The notes under the pieces were generated by a model. That model was not told the origin of the DNA, made no database searches, and saw only the letters and a list, made by a program, of their open reading frames with translations. From positions 62,001-126,000 of the forward strand of contig JBMDXQ010000119.1 of the NCBI GenBank assembly GCA_048594975.1: DNA of 64,000 bases. Reading direction: 5' to 3'. Each line of letters begins with the position of its first letter. Position 1 is the first letter of the stretch. Shown here in pieces: positions 42,762 to 52,115 of the stretch. The position numbers and the translations under genes were made by a program. The stretch is from JBMDXB01 sp048594975 (GTDB lineage: Bacteria; Acidobacteriota; Vicinamibacteria; Vicinamibacterales; 2-12-FULL-66-21).

Positions 42762-45386
42762 ATGCGCCCCGACGACCGCGAGTTCGAGGAGGAAATCCGC
42801 GGGCACCTGGCGCTCAGCATCCAGGAACGCGTCGAGCGCGGCGACGATCCCGAGGCCGCGCGCCTCGCCGCGCTCAGGGAGTTCGGCTACGTCCCCGCGG
42901 TTCGCGATTGCATGCGCCGCGTCTGGCAGAGCTGCTGGCTCGACGCCGCTGCGGCCCTCGTGCAGGAGGTCCGTATCGCGTGGCGCTCGCTGCTGCGCGC
43001 TCCCGGCCTGGCGGCAACGGTTGTCGTGACGCTCGCCCTCGGCATCGGCGCCAACGCTGCGATCTTCAGCGTCGTGCAGGCAGTGCTCCTTCGTCCTCTG
43101 GTCAATCGCGGCGAAGAGCGGCTGATGTACGTCCGGCAGAGCGCACCGGGTATCGGCTCGGCGAACACGACATTCTCGGTGCCGGAGATCGCGGACCTCA
43201 GGGCCGCGGTCGCGACCATCGAGGCCTTTGGCGAGTTCTCGAAGATCGACTTCACGCTGCTCGGGCTCGCCGAGCCGCGCGTCGTACAGGCGGGCGTCGT
43301 CAACGGGTCGTACTTCGACGTGATGGGGCTTCGCCCCGTCCTCGGCCGGCTCCTCGGCCCGGCAGACGACGGCGCCGCGGCGAAGCCGGCTGTCGTGCTG
43401 ACGCACCGCTTCTGGACGACGGCGCTCGGTGGCGATCCGTCCGTGATCGGAAGAGCGATCCGGCTCGGCCCGCGGCCAGCCACCATCGTCGGGGTGCTGG
43501 AGCCATCGCTGCCCTATCCCGCCGACACCGAGATCATCGCGAACATCGTCGCCAGCCCGCACCACCTCGGCGCCACGATGGTCACCGAGAGGACGCACCG
43601 CATGACGGAGCTGTTCGGCCGGCTGGCGGCGGGCGCGTCGCTGGAAGGCGCGCGCGCCGAGCTGTCCGCCGTCCACGCCGCGAGCGTGCGCGCGCATCCC
43701 GCCGCGTATCCGGCCAGCGCGAACGTCCAGCTGACGGTCACCCCGCTGCGCGACCAGATCACGGCGCCGGCGCGCACGATCCTGCTCGTCCTGCTCGCAG
43801 CCACCGCGATCGTTTTCGTCATCGCGGCATCGAACGCCGCCAGTCTCAGCCTCGCGCGATCGGTGCGCCGCCAGGGAGAGCTCGCCGTGCGCGCCGCGCT
43901 CGGTGCCAGCCGCAGCGCGCTGCGGCGCACGCTGCTCGCCGAGAGCCTGGTGCTCTGCGGGGCGGGTGCGCTGCTCGGCGTCGCCCTGGCACGCCCCTTC
44001 GTCACCGTGGTCTCGCGGTTCGCCGCCCGCTTCTCGGTACGTGCGCTCGAGGTCTCGGTCGACGCCAGCCTGCTCTGGGTCGGAGCCGGCCTGGCGGTTG
44101 CCGCGGCGGTGCTGCTGGCGTACGTCCCGCGGCTGCCGTCGACGCGCGCGGCCGCCGGACTTGGCCTGGCGGGCGGAAGCGTACGCCTCACGCCGGGCAC
44201 CAACCGGCGGCTTCGCGCCTTCGCGACCGCCCAGATCGCGCTCTCGTTCGTGCTGCTCGCGGCCGCCGCCACGCTGCTGGCCGCGCTCGTCAGCCTGCAG
44301 GCGGCGCGCACCGGCGTCAACATGCGCCAGGTGCTCGCCTTCGACCTCCCGACGCCATCGGTGGCCATCAGCAACGCCGGCGAGATGGCGTTCTACCAGG
44401 AGCTGACCCGGCGCATCGGCAGCCTGCCGGGTGTCCGCGGCGTCGCGCTCGGGAACTTCGTGCCGTGGCGCGACGCCGGCATGCTGCCGCGCCTGCGGTT
44501 CACGGTCGAGGGCTACATCCCGGCGCACGGCGAGGAGGATCCGCACGCGCGGCTGCGCACCGTCGCGCCGGGGTTCTTCGCGGTGCTTGGTGTGCCGCTG
44601 CTGGCGGGGCGCGACTTCACGGAGGGCGATCGTTCCGACGGCGAGCCGGTCGTGATCGTCAGCGAGAGCCTCGCGCGGCGCGTGTTCCCCGACGGAGAGG
44701 CGCTGAATCGCAGGCTGTGGTGGACGGACCCGATCTTCGGCAGGCCGCAGCCGCGGCGCATCGTCGGCGTTGTCGCCGACGTCGACGACGAGAACGTGGT
44801 GCCGGGGCCGACGCTCACCGTCTATCACCCCGTCCAGCAGGTGCGCGCGGCAGGGCGGCTCTTCGTACACGCCGCCGGCGATCCATACGAGCTCGTGCCG
44901 CCGGTGAGAGTCGTCGTCCGCGAGATGTCGGCGGAGCAGGCGATCGAGCGCGCGGCGACGCTCGAGGACGTGCGCGCCGACGTGCTCGCGCCCGAGCGCT
45001 TGAACGCCTTCGTGCTCAGCGGGTTCGCTGTCGTGGCGCTGCTGATCGCGGTCGTTGGCGTGGCGGGCGTACTCGCGTTCTCGGTCAGCGCACGCACCCG
45101 CGAGTTCGGCGTCCGGCTGGCGGTTGGCTCCTCGCCGTCCCGCATCCTGCTTCGCGTCCTGCTCGAGGGGACGATCATCGTCGCCCTGGGAATCGCCGCG
45201 GGCGCAACCGGGGGATACGCCTTCTCCGGCATGGCCGCGAGGTATCTCGGCGACGTCCGGCTTCCGGGGGCGCTGCCGGCCGTCGCGGCGGCAGCCGTGC
45301 TCGTCGCGGCGGCGCTGCTGGCGTCGCTGTTGCCGGCCGCGAGAGCGTCCCGGGTGGATGTCTTGGCGGCGCTCAGGGTGGATTGA
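42762..45386 (+). CDS. ADOP-type ABC transporter permease (MacB/FtsX fold, duplicated)
   Basis: An 874-residue permease, second intact copy of the family in the window. The N-terminal helical domain is EFEEEIRGHLALSIQERVERGDDPEAARLAALREFG. TM1 is GLAATVVVTLALGIGANAAIFSVVQAVLLRPL. The first MacB core includes SYFDVMGLRPVLGRLLGPADDG and VVLTHRFWTTALGGDP. FtsX helices are near residues 340-460 (RSVRRQGELAVRAALGASRSALRRTLLAESLVL). The second core and last helices include TREFGVRLAVGSSPSRILLRVLLEG and the end ASRVDVLAALRVD. No ATPase is adjacent. GTG 42756 is an alternative start overlapping the padR stop. The next gene starts one base after this stop, suggesting one transcript. Confidence 0.92.
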   Translation: MRPDDREFEEEIRGHLALSIQERVERGDDPEAARLAALREFGYVPAVRDCMRRVWQSCWLDAAAALVQEVRIAWRSLLRAPGLAATVVVTLALGIGANAAIFSVVQAVLLRPLVNRGEERLMYVRQSAPGIGSANTTFSVPEIADLRAAVATIEAFGEFSKIDFTLLGLAEPRVVQAGVVNGSYFDVMGLRPVLGRLLGPADDGAAAKPAVVLTHRFWTTALGGDPSVIGRAIRLGPRPATIVGVLEPSLPYPADTEIIANIVASPHHLGATMVTERTHRMTELFGRLAAGASLEGARAELSAVHAASVRAHPAAYPASANVQLTVTPLRDQITAPARTILLVLLAATAIVFVIAASNAASLSLARSVRRQGELAVRAALGASRSALRRTLLAESLVLCGAGALLGVALARPFVTVVSRFAARFSVRALEVSVDASLLWVGAGLAVAAAVLLAYVPRLPSTRAAAGLGLAGGSVRLTPGTNRRLRAFATAQIALSFVLLAAAATLLAALVSLQAARTGVNMRQVLAFDLPTPSVAISNAGEMAFYQELTRRIGSLPGVRGVALGNFVPWRDAGMLPRLRFTVEGYIPAHGEEDPHARLRTVAPGFFAVLGVPLLAGRDFTEGDRSDGEPVVIVSESLARRVFPDGEALNRRLWWTDPIFGRPQPRRIVGVVADVDDENVVPGPTLTVYHPVQQVRAAGRLFVHAAGDPYELVPPVRVVVREMSAEQAIERAATLEDVRADVLAPERLNAFVLSGFAVVALLIAVVGVAGVLAFSVSARTREFGVRLAVGSSPSRILLRVLLEGTIIVALGIAAGATGGYAFSGMAARYLGDVRLPGALPAVAAAAVLVAAALLASLLPAARASRVDVLAALRVD

Positions 45387-45387
45387 C

Positions 45388-47235
45388 ATGCCGACAGTAC
45401 AAGGACTTGATCGAGCAGCCCGGCAACCGCTTCGTCTCTGGCCGGGCGTGATCGCCGCGGTGGTGATCGTACTGGGGAGGTACCTCGCCCCATTCGTTCT
45501 GCCGGACGGCGAGATCTACGGACTCTTCGCCGCGCTCGGTGGTTCGCTGGTCATCGTGTTGTGGTGGATGTTCTTCAGCCGGGCGCCCTGGTCCGAGCGG
45601 CTGATTGGACTGATGCTGATGATCGTGGCAACCATCGCGACGAAGTTCGTCGTGCACCCCTCGATCGCCGGCGGGTTGATGGGCCGGATGGTCTACATGT
45701 ACGCCGTTCCGTCTACGCTGGGGATCACGTTCGTCGCCTGGGCGGTGGCCGCCCGTCGCGTGTCGGGTGGACTGCGACTCGCAACGATGGTGATCGCCAT
45801 CCTGATCGGGTGCGGCGCATGGACGCTGGTCCGCACCAGTGGCGTCTCGAGTGAGTCTATAGCCGACCTTCACTGGCGGTGGACGCCGACTCCCGAAGAG
45901 CGTCTGCTGGCGCTGGAGCGCGATGCGCCGGAGCTGGCACCAGGCGCTCCAGCCGCCGCGGCGACGCCCGAACCAGCGGCGGGCCGGGCACCGGAGAAGG
46001 TCGCGGCGGCTACGCCAGAGAACCGGATCGAGAAACCGGTTGACACCGGGCCGGTCCCCGATCCCGCACCCGCGAAACTGAGTGCTCTGTGGGCCGGATT
46101 TCGCGGCCCGCGGCGGGACGGAGTCATTTCCGGCGCGACGATCGAAGCCGACTGGTCGCGTACGCCGCCAGTGGAAGTGTGGCGTCGGCCAATCGGACCG
46201 GGCTGGTCGTCGTTCGCCGTGGCGGGCGATTTCGTCTACACCCAGGAGCAGCGTGGCGAAGAAGAGGTGGTCTCCTGCTACCGGCTCGGCACCGGCCGCC
46301 TGGTGTGGCGGCATCGCGACCCGGTTCGGTTCTACGAGTCCAACGGCGGTGCCGGGCCGCGCGCAACGCCAGCGGTGCACGACGGCCGGGTGTACACGCT
46401 CGGCGCGACCGGTATCCTGAACGCTCTCGACGCACGCACCGGCGCCGTCGCGTGGTCGCGGAACGCGGCGGCCGACACCGGTGCGCCGATGCCGGGGTGG
46501 GGCTACACCGGGTCACCGCTGGTGGTCGACGATGCGGTCATCGTCTCCACCTCGGGGCGGCTCGGTTCGTTCGACATCGCCACCGGCCGCCCGCGGTGGA
46601 CGCACACGACCGGGGGGAGTGGCTACAGCTCACCGCATCTCGTGACCATCGACGGGGTGGCGCAAATCGTACTGCTGACCGGGAACGGTGCGACGAGCGT
46701 GGCGCCGGCCGACGGCGCGCGGCTGTGGCAGCACTCGTGGGACGTCGGCGTGGCGATCGTGCAGCCGGCGCTGGCGGGAGAGCGCGACCTCCTGATCGGC
46801 CTCGGCGACTCCATGGGCGGGCAGGGCATGCGCCGCATCGCCGTGTCCCGCGGACCGAACGGCTGGACGGTCGAGGAACGGTGGACGACGCGCGGGCTGA
46901 AGCCGTACTTCAACGACTTTGTCGTGCACGAGGGCCACGCCTACGGCTTCGACGGCACCATCCTCGCATCGATCGATCTCGCCGACGGCGCGCGCAAGTG
47001 GAAGGGCGGGCGCTACGGGCAGGGCCAGCTGCTCTTGCTCGCCGCCCAGGATCTGCTGCTCGTGCTCTCGGAGCAGGGCGAGCTGGCGCTCGTGTCAGCG
47101 TCGCCGGCCCAGTACAGCGAGGTCGCACGGTTCAAGGCGATCGAAGGGAAGACCTGGAACCACCCGGTGCTCGTGGGGGACGTCTTGCTGGTGCGCAACG
47201 GCGAGGAGATGGCGGCGTTCCGGCTGCCGCGATGA
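45388..47235 (+). CDS. Membrane-anchored PQQ-like beta-propeller protein
   Basis: A 615-residue protein. Five hydrophobic helices occupy residues ~15-150. A proline/alanine-rich linker follows (APAAAATPEPAAGRAPEK), then a propeller of PQQ-type repeats (CYRLGTGRLVWRHRD, LNALDARTGAVAWSRNA, FDIATGRPRWTHT, SIDLADGARKWKGGRYGQG). It opens with WAGFRGPRRDGV, as in exported PQQ-repeat proteins of Planctomycetes and Acidobacteriota. It is probably a structural or sensing module rather than a dehydrogenase, because no catalytic domain is attached. It starts one base after the permease stop, so it may work with that transporter at the envelope. Confidence 0.87.
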   Translation: MPTVQGLDRAARQPLRLWPGVIAAVVIVLGRYLAPFVLPDGEIYGLFAALGGSLVIVLWWMFFSRAPWSERLIGLMLMIVATIATKFVVHPSIAGGLMGRMVYMYAVPSTLGITFVAWAVAARRVSGGLRLATMVIAILIGCGAWTLVRTSGVSSESIADLHWRWTPTPEERLLALERDAPELAPGAPAAAATPEPAAGRAPEKVAAATPENRIEKPVDTGPVPDPAPAKLSALWAGFRGPRRDGVISGATIEADWSRTPPVEVWRRPIGPGWSSFAVAGDFVYTQEQRGEEEVVSCYRLGTGRLVWRHRDPVRFYESNGGAGPRATPAVHDGRVYTLGATGILNALDARTGAVAWSRNAAADTGAPMPGWGYTGSPLVVDDAVIVSTSGRLGSFDIATGRPRWTHTTGGSGYSSPHLVTIDGVAQIVLLTGNGATSVAPADGARLWQHSWDVGVAIVQPALAGERDLLIGLGDSMGGQGMRRIAVSRGPNGWTVEERWTTRGLKPYFNDFVVHEGHAYGFDGTILASIDLADGARKWKGGRYGQGQLLLLAAQDLLLVLSEQGELALVSASPAQYSEVARFKAIEGKTWNHPVLVGDVLLVRNGEEMAAFRLPR

Positions 47236-47505
47236 GGCCACGGAGGGTTCAACTCAGAGCGCCCGGAGTGGATCAAAGTCAGAGGGCACGGAGGTCACGG
47301 AGAGTAGGCGTCGCCAGCGATCCCTTGCCCCGGGGTGATACCGAGTGCGTGGCGAAACGCAAGTTGGCCGGCCGCATCGACGCGTCCGGGTGACAGGCCA
47401 GTCCGGCGCGTCGAGGCACCGTCAGGGCGGAAGCGGTGGCCTCGATAGTTTCGTGTTGATCTCGGCGGCCTCGAGGCCTCTGAGTTCGAGAGTCTCCGTG
47501 GCCTC
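47234..47505. repeat. Inverted intergenic repeat pair between converging genes
   Basis: The left arm (47234-47259, beginning GAGGCCACGGAG and ending AACTCAGAG) recurs as its reverse complement at 47478-47505 with two extra bases and few mismatches. Between them 47278-47303 carries GTCAGAGGGCACGGAG followed by a repeated TCACGGAG. The pair closes the region between converging genes and could act as a two-way terminator. The same motif appears at 9461-9477, so this is an interspersed repeat family. The rest of the stretch shows no gene. Confidence 0.65.
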
Positions 47506-47506
47506 T

Positions 47507-48589
47507 CTACTTCGTTCCCCCCGCCTTGCCCTGGCCCTCCACGACGCGCCGCGCGAGGTGATTCACCACGTCCGCGTTGTCCCGCAGCGCCGTGAGGTAG
47601 GCCGTGCGCAGCAGCTGCTCTCGCCGCGAACGGAGCGTCTGGGTGATGTTGTCGCGCACCGCCGGCATCGACAGGTCCCGCTGGCCGGCAGGCTCGTGTC
47701 CGACCACCAGCACGATGGTGTAGGCGCCCCCCTGCGTCACCACGTTGATCGTTCCCGGGGACTTGTTGAGCACGGCATCGCGCAGCTGCGGCGGCGCCTG
47801 CTTCAGGGACGAGAGGGGGAGCAGCCCGAGGTCACCGCCCCGCGGCGCGGTTTCGGGGTCCTCCGAGTAGTCCATCGCCAGGTCGCGGAATGAGGTCCCG
47901 CCTTTCAGGCGTTCCGTGAGCATCCGCACTTTGGTGCTGGCCGTCTGTGGCGTCGTCGCGTCGTCGCCCGTACGGTTGGCCAGCTGCGGGTCGCGCACCG
48001 GCGTCACCACGATCTGCGCGACGCGGTACGACTCCTCGGCAACGCTGAACTGCTGCCGGTTGGCGTTGAAGAAGGCGGAGATTTCCTGGTCGCTGACCGA
48101 TACCTTCGAACCCACCTCGCGCTCGATCACCTTCTGGGCGAGCAGCTGGCGGCGCAGGCCTTCGCGCATGTCGGCGGTCGTGAGCTGCCGGCGCGCCAGC
48201 TCCTGCTGAAAGGCGTCGTCGCTCATGTTCTTCCTGGCCTCTGCGTAGGCGGTGTCGAGCTCGGAATCCGGGAGCTCGATCTTGAGCTCGCGCGCCTTGG
48301 CCATCAGCAGGTCCTGGACGATGAGCTCGTCGAGCAGATTGAGTTTGTAGGCAAGGGCCTCTTCGTCGGAGATGGGCTGCGACGTGTCGCGCGTGCGGCG
48401 GAACACCTTCTCGAGGTCGTCGCGCGTGATCTCGCGTCCGTCGACCGTGGCCCACGTGTCCGCCGGCACGGAACTCGACTGCGTTGCCGGGTTCCCCCGG
48501 CAGGCCGCGACGACCAGGAGTGCTGCGACGAGGCCCAGCGCCGCCGCCCGCAGCCCTCGAAGAGAAGACGGGATTTCATGAGGATGCAT
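47507..48589 (-). CDS. PpiC/SurA-type peptidyl-prolyl isomerase lipoprotein
   Basis: A 360-residue periplasmic folding factor. ATG 48589 gives a lipoprotein signal (LVAALLVVAAC, C30). A SurA-like N-terminal helical chaperone part follows (LEKVFRRTRDTSQPISDEEALAYKLNLLDELIVQDLLMAKA, LRRQLLAQKVIEREVGSKVSVSDQEI). Then comes one parvulin domain (YRVAQIVVTP ... GTSFRDLAMDYSEDPETAPRGGDLGLLP) and a closing helix. It assists outer-membrane or secreted proteins by cis-trans isomerisation of proline bonds. Confidence 0.92.
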   Translation of the reverse strand: MHPHEIPSSLRGLRAAALGLVAALLVVAACRGNPATQSSSVPADTWATVDGREITRDDLEKVFRRTRDTSQPISDEEALAYKLNLLDELIVQDLLMAKARELKIELPDSELDTAYAEARKNMSDDAFQQELARRQLTTADMREGLRRQLLAQKVIEREVGSKVSVSDQEISAFFNANRQQFSVAEESYRVAQIVVTPVRDPQLANRTGDDATTPQTASTKVRMLTERLKGGTSFRDLAMDYSEDPETAPRGGDLGLLPLSSLKQAPPQLRDAVLNKSPGTINVVTQGGAYTIVLVVGHEPAGQRDLSMPAVRDNITQTLRSRREQLLRTAYLTALRDNADVVNHLARRVVEGQGKAGGTK

Positions 48590-48614
48590 ACGAGGCAGGG
48601 TACTCCCTGGCGCG

Positions 48615-48635
48615 GGCGTCCAACAACTGGACGCC
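48615..48635. promoter_or_regulatory. Hairpin upstream of the PpiC gene
   Basis: GGCGTCCA and TGGACGCC form a perfect 8-bp stem with a 5-base loop, 26 bases upstream of the PpiC start on the minus strand. It may lie in the 5' leader or end the DUF3455 transcript. The rest of 48590-48802 shows nothing. Confidence 0.4.
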
Positions 48636-48802
48636 GGTGACGAGCCGCGCACCGCCAGGTCGCGCCGCCGGCGCAGGTCGCAGACGTGCCGCGAGCTGCC
48701 GCACGTGCTTCAGCAGCAGGTCCGGGAGACGCCGTCGTTCACCATGTCCGGCGTCCCCCTCGTGCTCGTGACCATCGCCTCACTCGTTCAGTGCCGCGCG
48801 CG

Positions 48803-49390
48803 CTATCGGTAGAAGTAGTAGTCGGCCTCGTAGGCGACCAGCCTCCTCGTGTTCACGGTCGACCGCCTGCAGTCGGACGCGGACGGTTTCACCCCGCCGG
48901 CGGTGTTCACGCGCTGGATGTATTTCGCCCCGGCCAGCCGGTCGCCGCCCGTCGGTCCCACGGCGCCACCGGTCACCTCGAGGAGCAGCCACTCGATCGC
49001 GCCCGGCGCGACGTAGGCAGGGTCCAGCGATCCGAACCGCTTCACCGCCCAGACCGCGCTGCTGTCGCGCGAGTGCTGCCACGTCGCCTGCAGGGCGTCA
49101 CTCTGGAACGGGTTCATGCTGAAAAAGTGCGTGAGGATCTGCTCGCCGGCGTCATCGAACACGGTCGCCTGCGGGCCCAGGAAGAGCCAGTCGAAACCGG
49201 ACGGTGTCGGCGCAGGCGCGCAGATGTAGTTCTGTGTTCCGATGGCGTGTCCGCGCAGAACCGGGATCAGGCCTGCAGGCGCCTCGATGTTGTCCGGCAC
49301 GGCCGGCGGGGTGATCGCGTCCTGCGCAGCGGCCGCCGCAGGCAAGGTGATCGCGAGAGACAGCACGAGCGCGGTGGACTTCCATGACAT
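48803..49390 (-). CDS. Secreted DUF3455 protein
   Basis: A 195-residue exported protein. A signal peptide (STALVLSLAITLPAAAAA) precedes a full DUF3455 domain: IPVLRGHAIGTQNYICAPAPTPSGFDWLFLGPQATVFDDAGEQILTHFFS, SRDSSAVWAVKRFGSLDP, IEWLLLEVTGGAVGPTGGDRLAGAKYIQRVNTAGG and AYEADYYFY. Two conserved cysteines (in NYICAP and SDCRR) could form a disulfide. The function of the family is unknown; it occurs in soil bacteria and fungi. No neighbour indicates a pathway. Confidence 0.88.
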   Translation of the reverse strand: MSWKSTALVLSLAITLPAAAAAQDAITPPAVPDNIEAPAGLIPVLRGHAIGTQNYICAPAPTPSGFDWLFLGPQATVFDDAGEQILTHFFSMNPFQSDALQATWQHSRDSSAVWAVKRFGSLDPAYVAPGAIEWLLLEVTGGAVGPTGGDRLAGAKYIQRVNTAGGVKPSASDCRRSTVNTRRLVAYEADYYFYR

Positions 49391-49487
49391 GGTCGACTTC
49401 TCCTTCTCGGCAGATGAACGCGGCTGCCGATCAGGAGAATCGGAAAGGCACGAGGAAAGACGACAGCTGCGTGCGCGAGTGAGTCTC

Positions 49488-52115
49488 TTACCGCGACGCG
49501 TCGCGCCGGGCGGCGGGCAGTACCCGATGCATGGCGGAGGAGCCTCGCGCCTCCCACCTCGCGTACAAGTCCCTCAGCCGCTCGACGGTCTGCTGGATCT
49601 CGCGGCCGGGAGGCGGGGCCGACGATTCGAGCTCGCGCCGCGCCTCGAGCAGCGCGGCTTCCGCCTCGCCGTAGCGGGCCTGCGCGGTCAGCGCCGCGCC
49701 GAGCAGGCTGCGCGCGGCGCCCACCGTCCAGTCGTCCTCGCGCGACGTGCGGCGGCGCGCGGGCACGACGCCGGGATCCCGGACGCGGATCCGCAGCCCC
49801 TCGCGAAGCAGCGCCTCCGCGCTAGCCGGCTCACGGCGCAGCAGCTCGATCGACCCGAGGTTGATCGCGTAGATCGCGACCAACTGGTGCTCGCTGCCGT
49901 ACGCCGCACGCGCGATGTCGAGGCCCTCGCGCAGCATCGCCGCGGCCTCGTCGTAGCGCCGCCCGGCCCGCACCACCCGCGACAGCGAGTTGAGCGTCGT
50001 GGCCACGATCGGGTGGCGCTCGCCGAGCGCTCTGCGCTGCATCGCGAGCGCCTGCCGGAGGCCGGACTCGGCGGCACGATAGTCGCCCCTCGCCTCCGCG
50101 ATGAGCGCGAGATCGTGCAGCGTCGTCGCGGTGTTCGGGTGTTCCGGTCCGCGCGTCGCGCGATTGATGTCCAGGCACTGGCGGAGGAGCGTCTCGGCCC
50201 CCGTCAGGTCGCCGTTCATCCGCAGCACCGAGGCGAGGTCGCTCAGGCTGACCGCGGTCTCACGGTGGTCGTCGCCCAGCAGCGTCTTCCGCAACGTCAG
50301 CGCCTCGCGGTGGCGCGGCCCGGCGAGGTGGTTCATGCCCTGGTCCTGGTACACGCGCCCGAGCTCGGCGGGCGTGACGGCTACGTCCGGATGCTCGCCG
50401 AGGACGCGGCGGCGGATGCGCAGCGCCTCTTCGAGGTGGCGTTGTGCCCCCCGGTAGTCGCCCTGCTCCGCCAGCACGACGCCAAGGTAGTCGAGCGTCT
50501 GTGCGACCGTCACGTGTTCGGTGCCGAACGCCCGGCGCCCGCTTTCAAGCGCCTGCTCGAGGAGCTGCTGCGCCGTGTCGAACGCGCCCAGGCGGCGGTA
50601 GGTCCGCCCCATCATCGCGAGCAGACCGGCCTGGAGTTCGGGCTCGCCGGCCAGCTCGGTCCGGACCTGCGCGGCCGCCCCGTCGAGGAGCGCGCGCAGG
50701 TTCGGCTCCCCTCCGCCCGCGCGCACGGCAAAAGGATCCGCGCTGGTCAGCAGGCCCATGAGCAGCTCGCTCACCTTCAGCGCTTTGGCCGTCTCGCGTT
50801 GTGCGTGGTCGCGCTCGGCCGCAAGCCGCCTGGTGTACTCGGCGGTGAGGCCGACGACGAGGAGGCCCACGGCCGCGGCCGTGGCAACGGCGCGGAGGTT
50901 CCTGCGCACGAACCTCGCGGTCCGGTACCGGACCGTGTCCGGCCGGGCGCCGATCGGCTCGCGTCGCAGGTAGCGCCGCACATCGTCCGCGAACTCGGCC
51001 ACCGATCGATAGCGCTCCGACGCGTTCTTCTTCAGCGCCTTCGCGACGATGGTGTCGAGGTCGCCGCGCAGTGCGCGCCGGAGCCGCGCCGGCGTCGTGC
51101 TGCACTGCCGGGCGTGGTCTGCAGTCGACTCGCCCGGACCCTTACCGGAGCGGACCACGTCCGATACGCGCGGCGGCTCCACGTCGACGATCGCCTTCAC
51201 AAGGGTGGCCGGCGAGCGGAGCGCGTTGCCCGCCGGGTGCCGCCCGCTCAGCAGCACGTACAGCAGGACGCCGAGCGCGTACACGTCGGTGGCGGTCGTG
51301 ACCGTCCCGCCCGACAGCTGTTCGGGCGCCGCGAACTCCGGCGTCAGCGCCGTGACCCCTTCCCGAGTGAGCGGGCCCGCCGCGTTCGCCGAGGTTCCGA
51401 AGGCGGGATCCCGTTCGATCAGCTTAGCGATGCCGAAGTCGAGCAGCTTCACCTGCCCGTCGCGGCTGACCAGCACGTTGGCCGGTTTGATGTCGCGGTG
51501 GACGATCAGGTTGGCGTGCGCGTGCGCGACCGCCTCCAGCACGTCGAGGAAGAGGCGCAGCCGCGCCTCGATGCCAAGCGCCCGTTCGCTGCAGTAGCGA
51601 TCGATGGTCTGGCCGTCGACGTGCTCGAGCACCAGATAGGGCTGGCCGCCGGCGGACACGCCGGCGTCGACGAGGTGCGCGATGCGCGGATGCCGCAAGC
51701 GCGCGAGGAAGGTGCCTTCGCGCCGGAACCGCTCCTCGCCGGCACGGCCGATGAGCGCGATGTTCAGCAGCTTGACCGCAGCACGGCCGTGGAACCGCCC
51801 GTCGCAGCGCTCCGCCAGCCACACGCTGCCGGTGCCGCCCTCGCCGATCAGCGACACCAGGCGGTAGGCCCCGACGACCTGACCGGCCAGCGACGGCGCC
51901 GCCGCGGCGCTGGCGTCGAGCACCGCCCGCTCGAGGAAGCCGGTCCGGTGCACGACGTGGTGCTCGTCGAGCATCGCCTTGAGGTCCGCGGCGAGCCCCG
52001 CGTCGCGCGTACGGATCGACGCGAGCCATGCGGGCCGGGCCTCGGCAGGAATCTCGAGGGCTTCGTCGAGGTACGGGCTGAGCAGCCGCCAGCGATCAGG
52101 ACTGAGCGGCGGCAT
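49488..52115 (-). CDS. Serine/threonine kinase with TPR repeats
   Basis: An 875-residue protein. Residues 1-78 form a short helical lead (LSPYLDEALEIPAEARPAWL, found in this kinase type). The kinase domain (83-350) has K115, VHRDIKPANVL (D208), DFG D227, GVTALTPEFAAPEQLSGG and TDVYALGVLLYVLLSG. One transmembrane helix follows (AVATAAAVGLLVVGLTAEYTRR, about 410). About nine tetratricopeptide repeats then run to residue ~850 (TYRRLGAFDTAQQLLEQALESGRRAFG and similar). It overlaps the ECF sigma gene by 20 bases. In this arrangement the kinase is thought to control the sigma factor by phosphorylation, since no anti-sigma gene is present. Confidence 0.94.
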   Translation of the reverse strand: MPPLSPDRWRLLSPYLDEALEIPAEARPAWLASIRTRDAGLAADLKAMLDEHHVVHRTGFLERAVLDASAAAAPSLAGQVVGAYRLVSLIGEGGTGSVWLAERCDGRFHGRAAVKLLNIALIGRAGEERFRREGTFLARLRHPRIAHLVDAGVSAGGQPYLVLEHVDGQTIDRYCSERALGIEARLRLFLDVLEAVAHAHANLIVHRDIKPANVLVSRDGQVKLLDFGIAKLIERDPAFGTSANAAGPLTREGVTALTPEFAAPEQLSGGTVTTATDVYALGVLLYVLLSGRHPAGNALRSPATLVKAIVDVEPPRVSDVVRSGKGPGESTADHARQCSTTPARLRRALRGDLDTIVAKALKKNASERYRSVAEFADDVRRYLRREPIGARPDTVRYRTARFVRRNLRAVATAAAVGLLVVGLTAEYTRRLAAERDHAQRETAKALKVSELLMGLLTSADPFAVRAGGGEPNLRALLDGAAAQVRTELAGEPELQAGLLAMMGRTYRRLGAFDTAQQLLEQALESGRRAFGTEHVTVAQTLDYLGVVLAEQGDYRGAQRHLEEALRIRRRVLGEHPDVAVTPAELGRVYQDQGMNHLAGPRHREALTLRKTLLGDDHRETAVSLSDLASVLRMNGDLTGAETLLRQCLDINRATRGPEHPNTATTLHDLALIAEARGDYRAAESGLRQALAMQRRALGERHPIVATTLNSLSRVVRAGRRYDEAAAMLREGLDIARAAYGSEHQLVAIYAINLGSIELLRREPASAEALLREGLRIRVRDPGVVPARRRTSREDDWTVGAARSLLGAALTAQARYGEAEAALLEARRELESSAPPPGREIQQTVERLRDLYARWEARGSSAMHRVLPAARRDASR

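Noticed and set aside
42711..45389. 892-residue open frame on the minus strand opposite the permease
   Set aside because: It is a GC-rich shadow frame: the opposite strand encodes a clear MacB/FtsX permease with family motifs, while this frame is rich in Arg, His, Asp and Gln with no domain or ribosome site.
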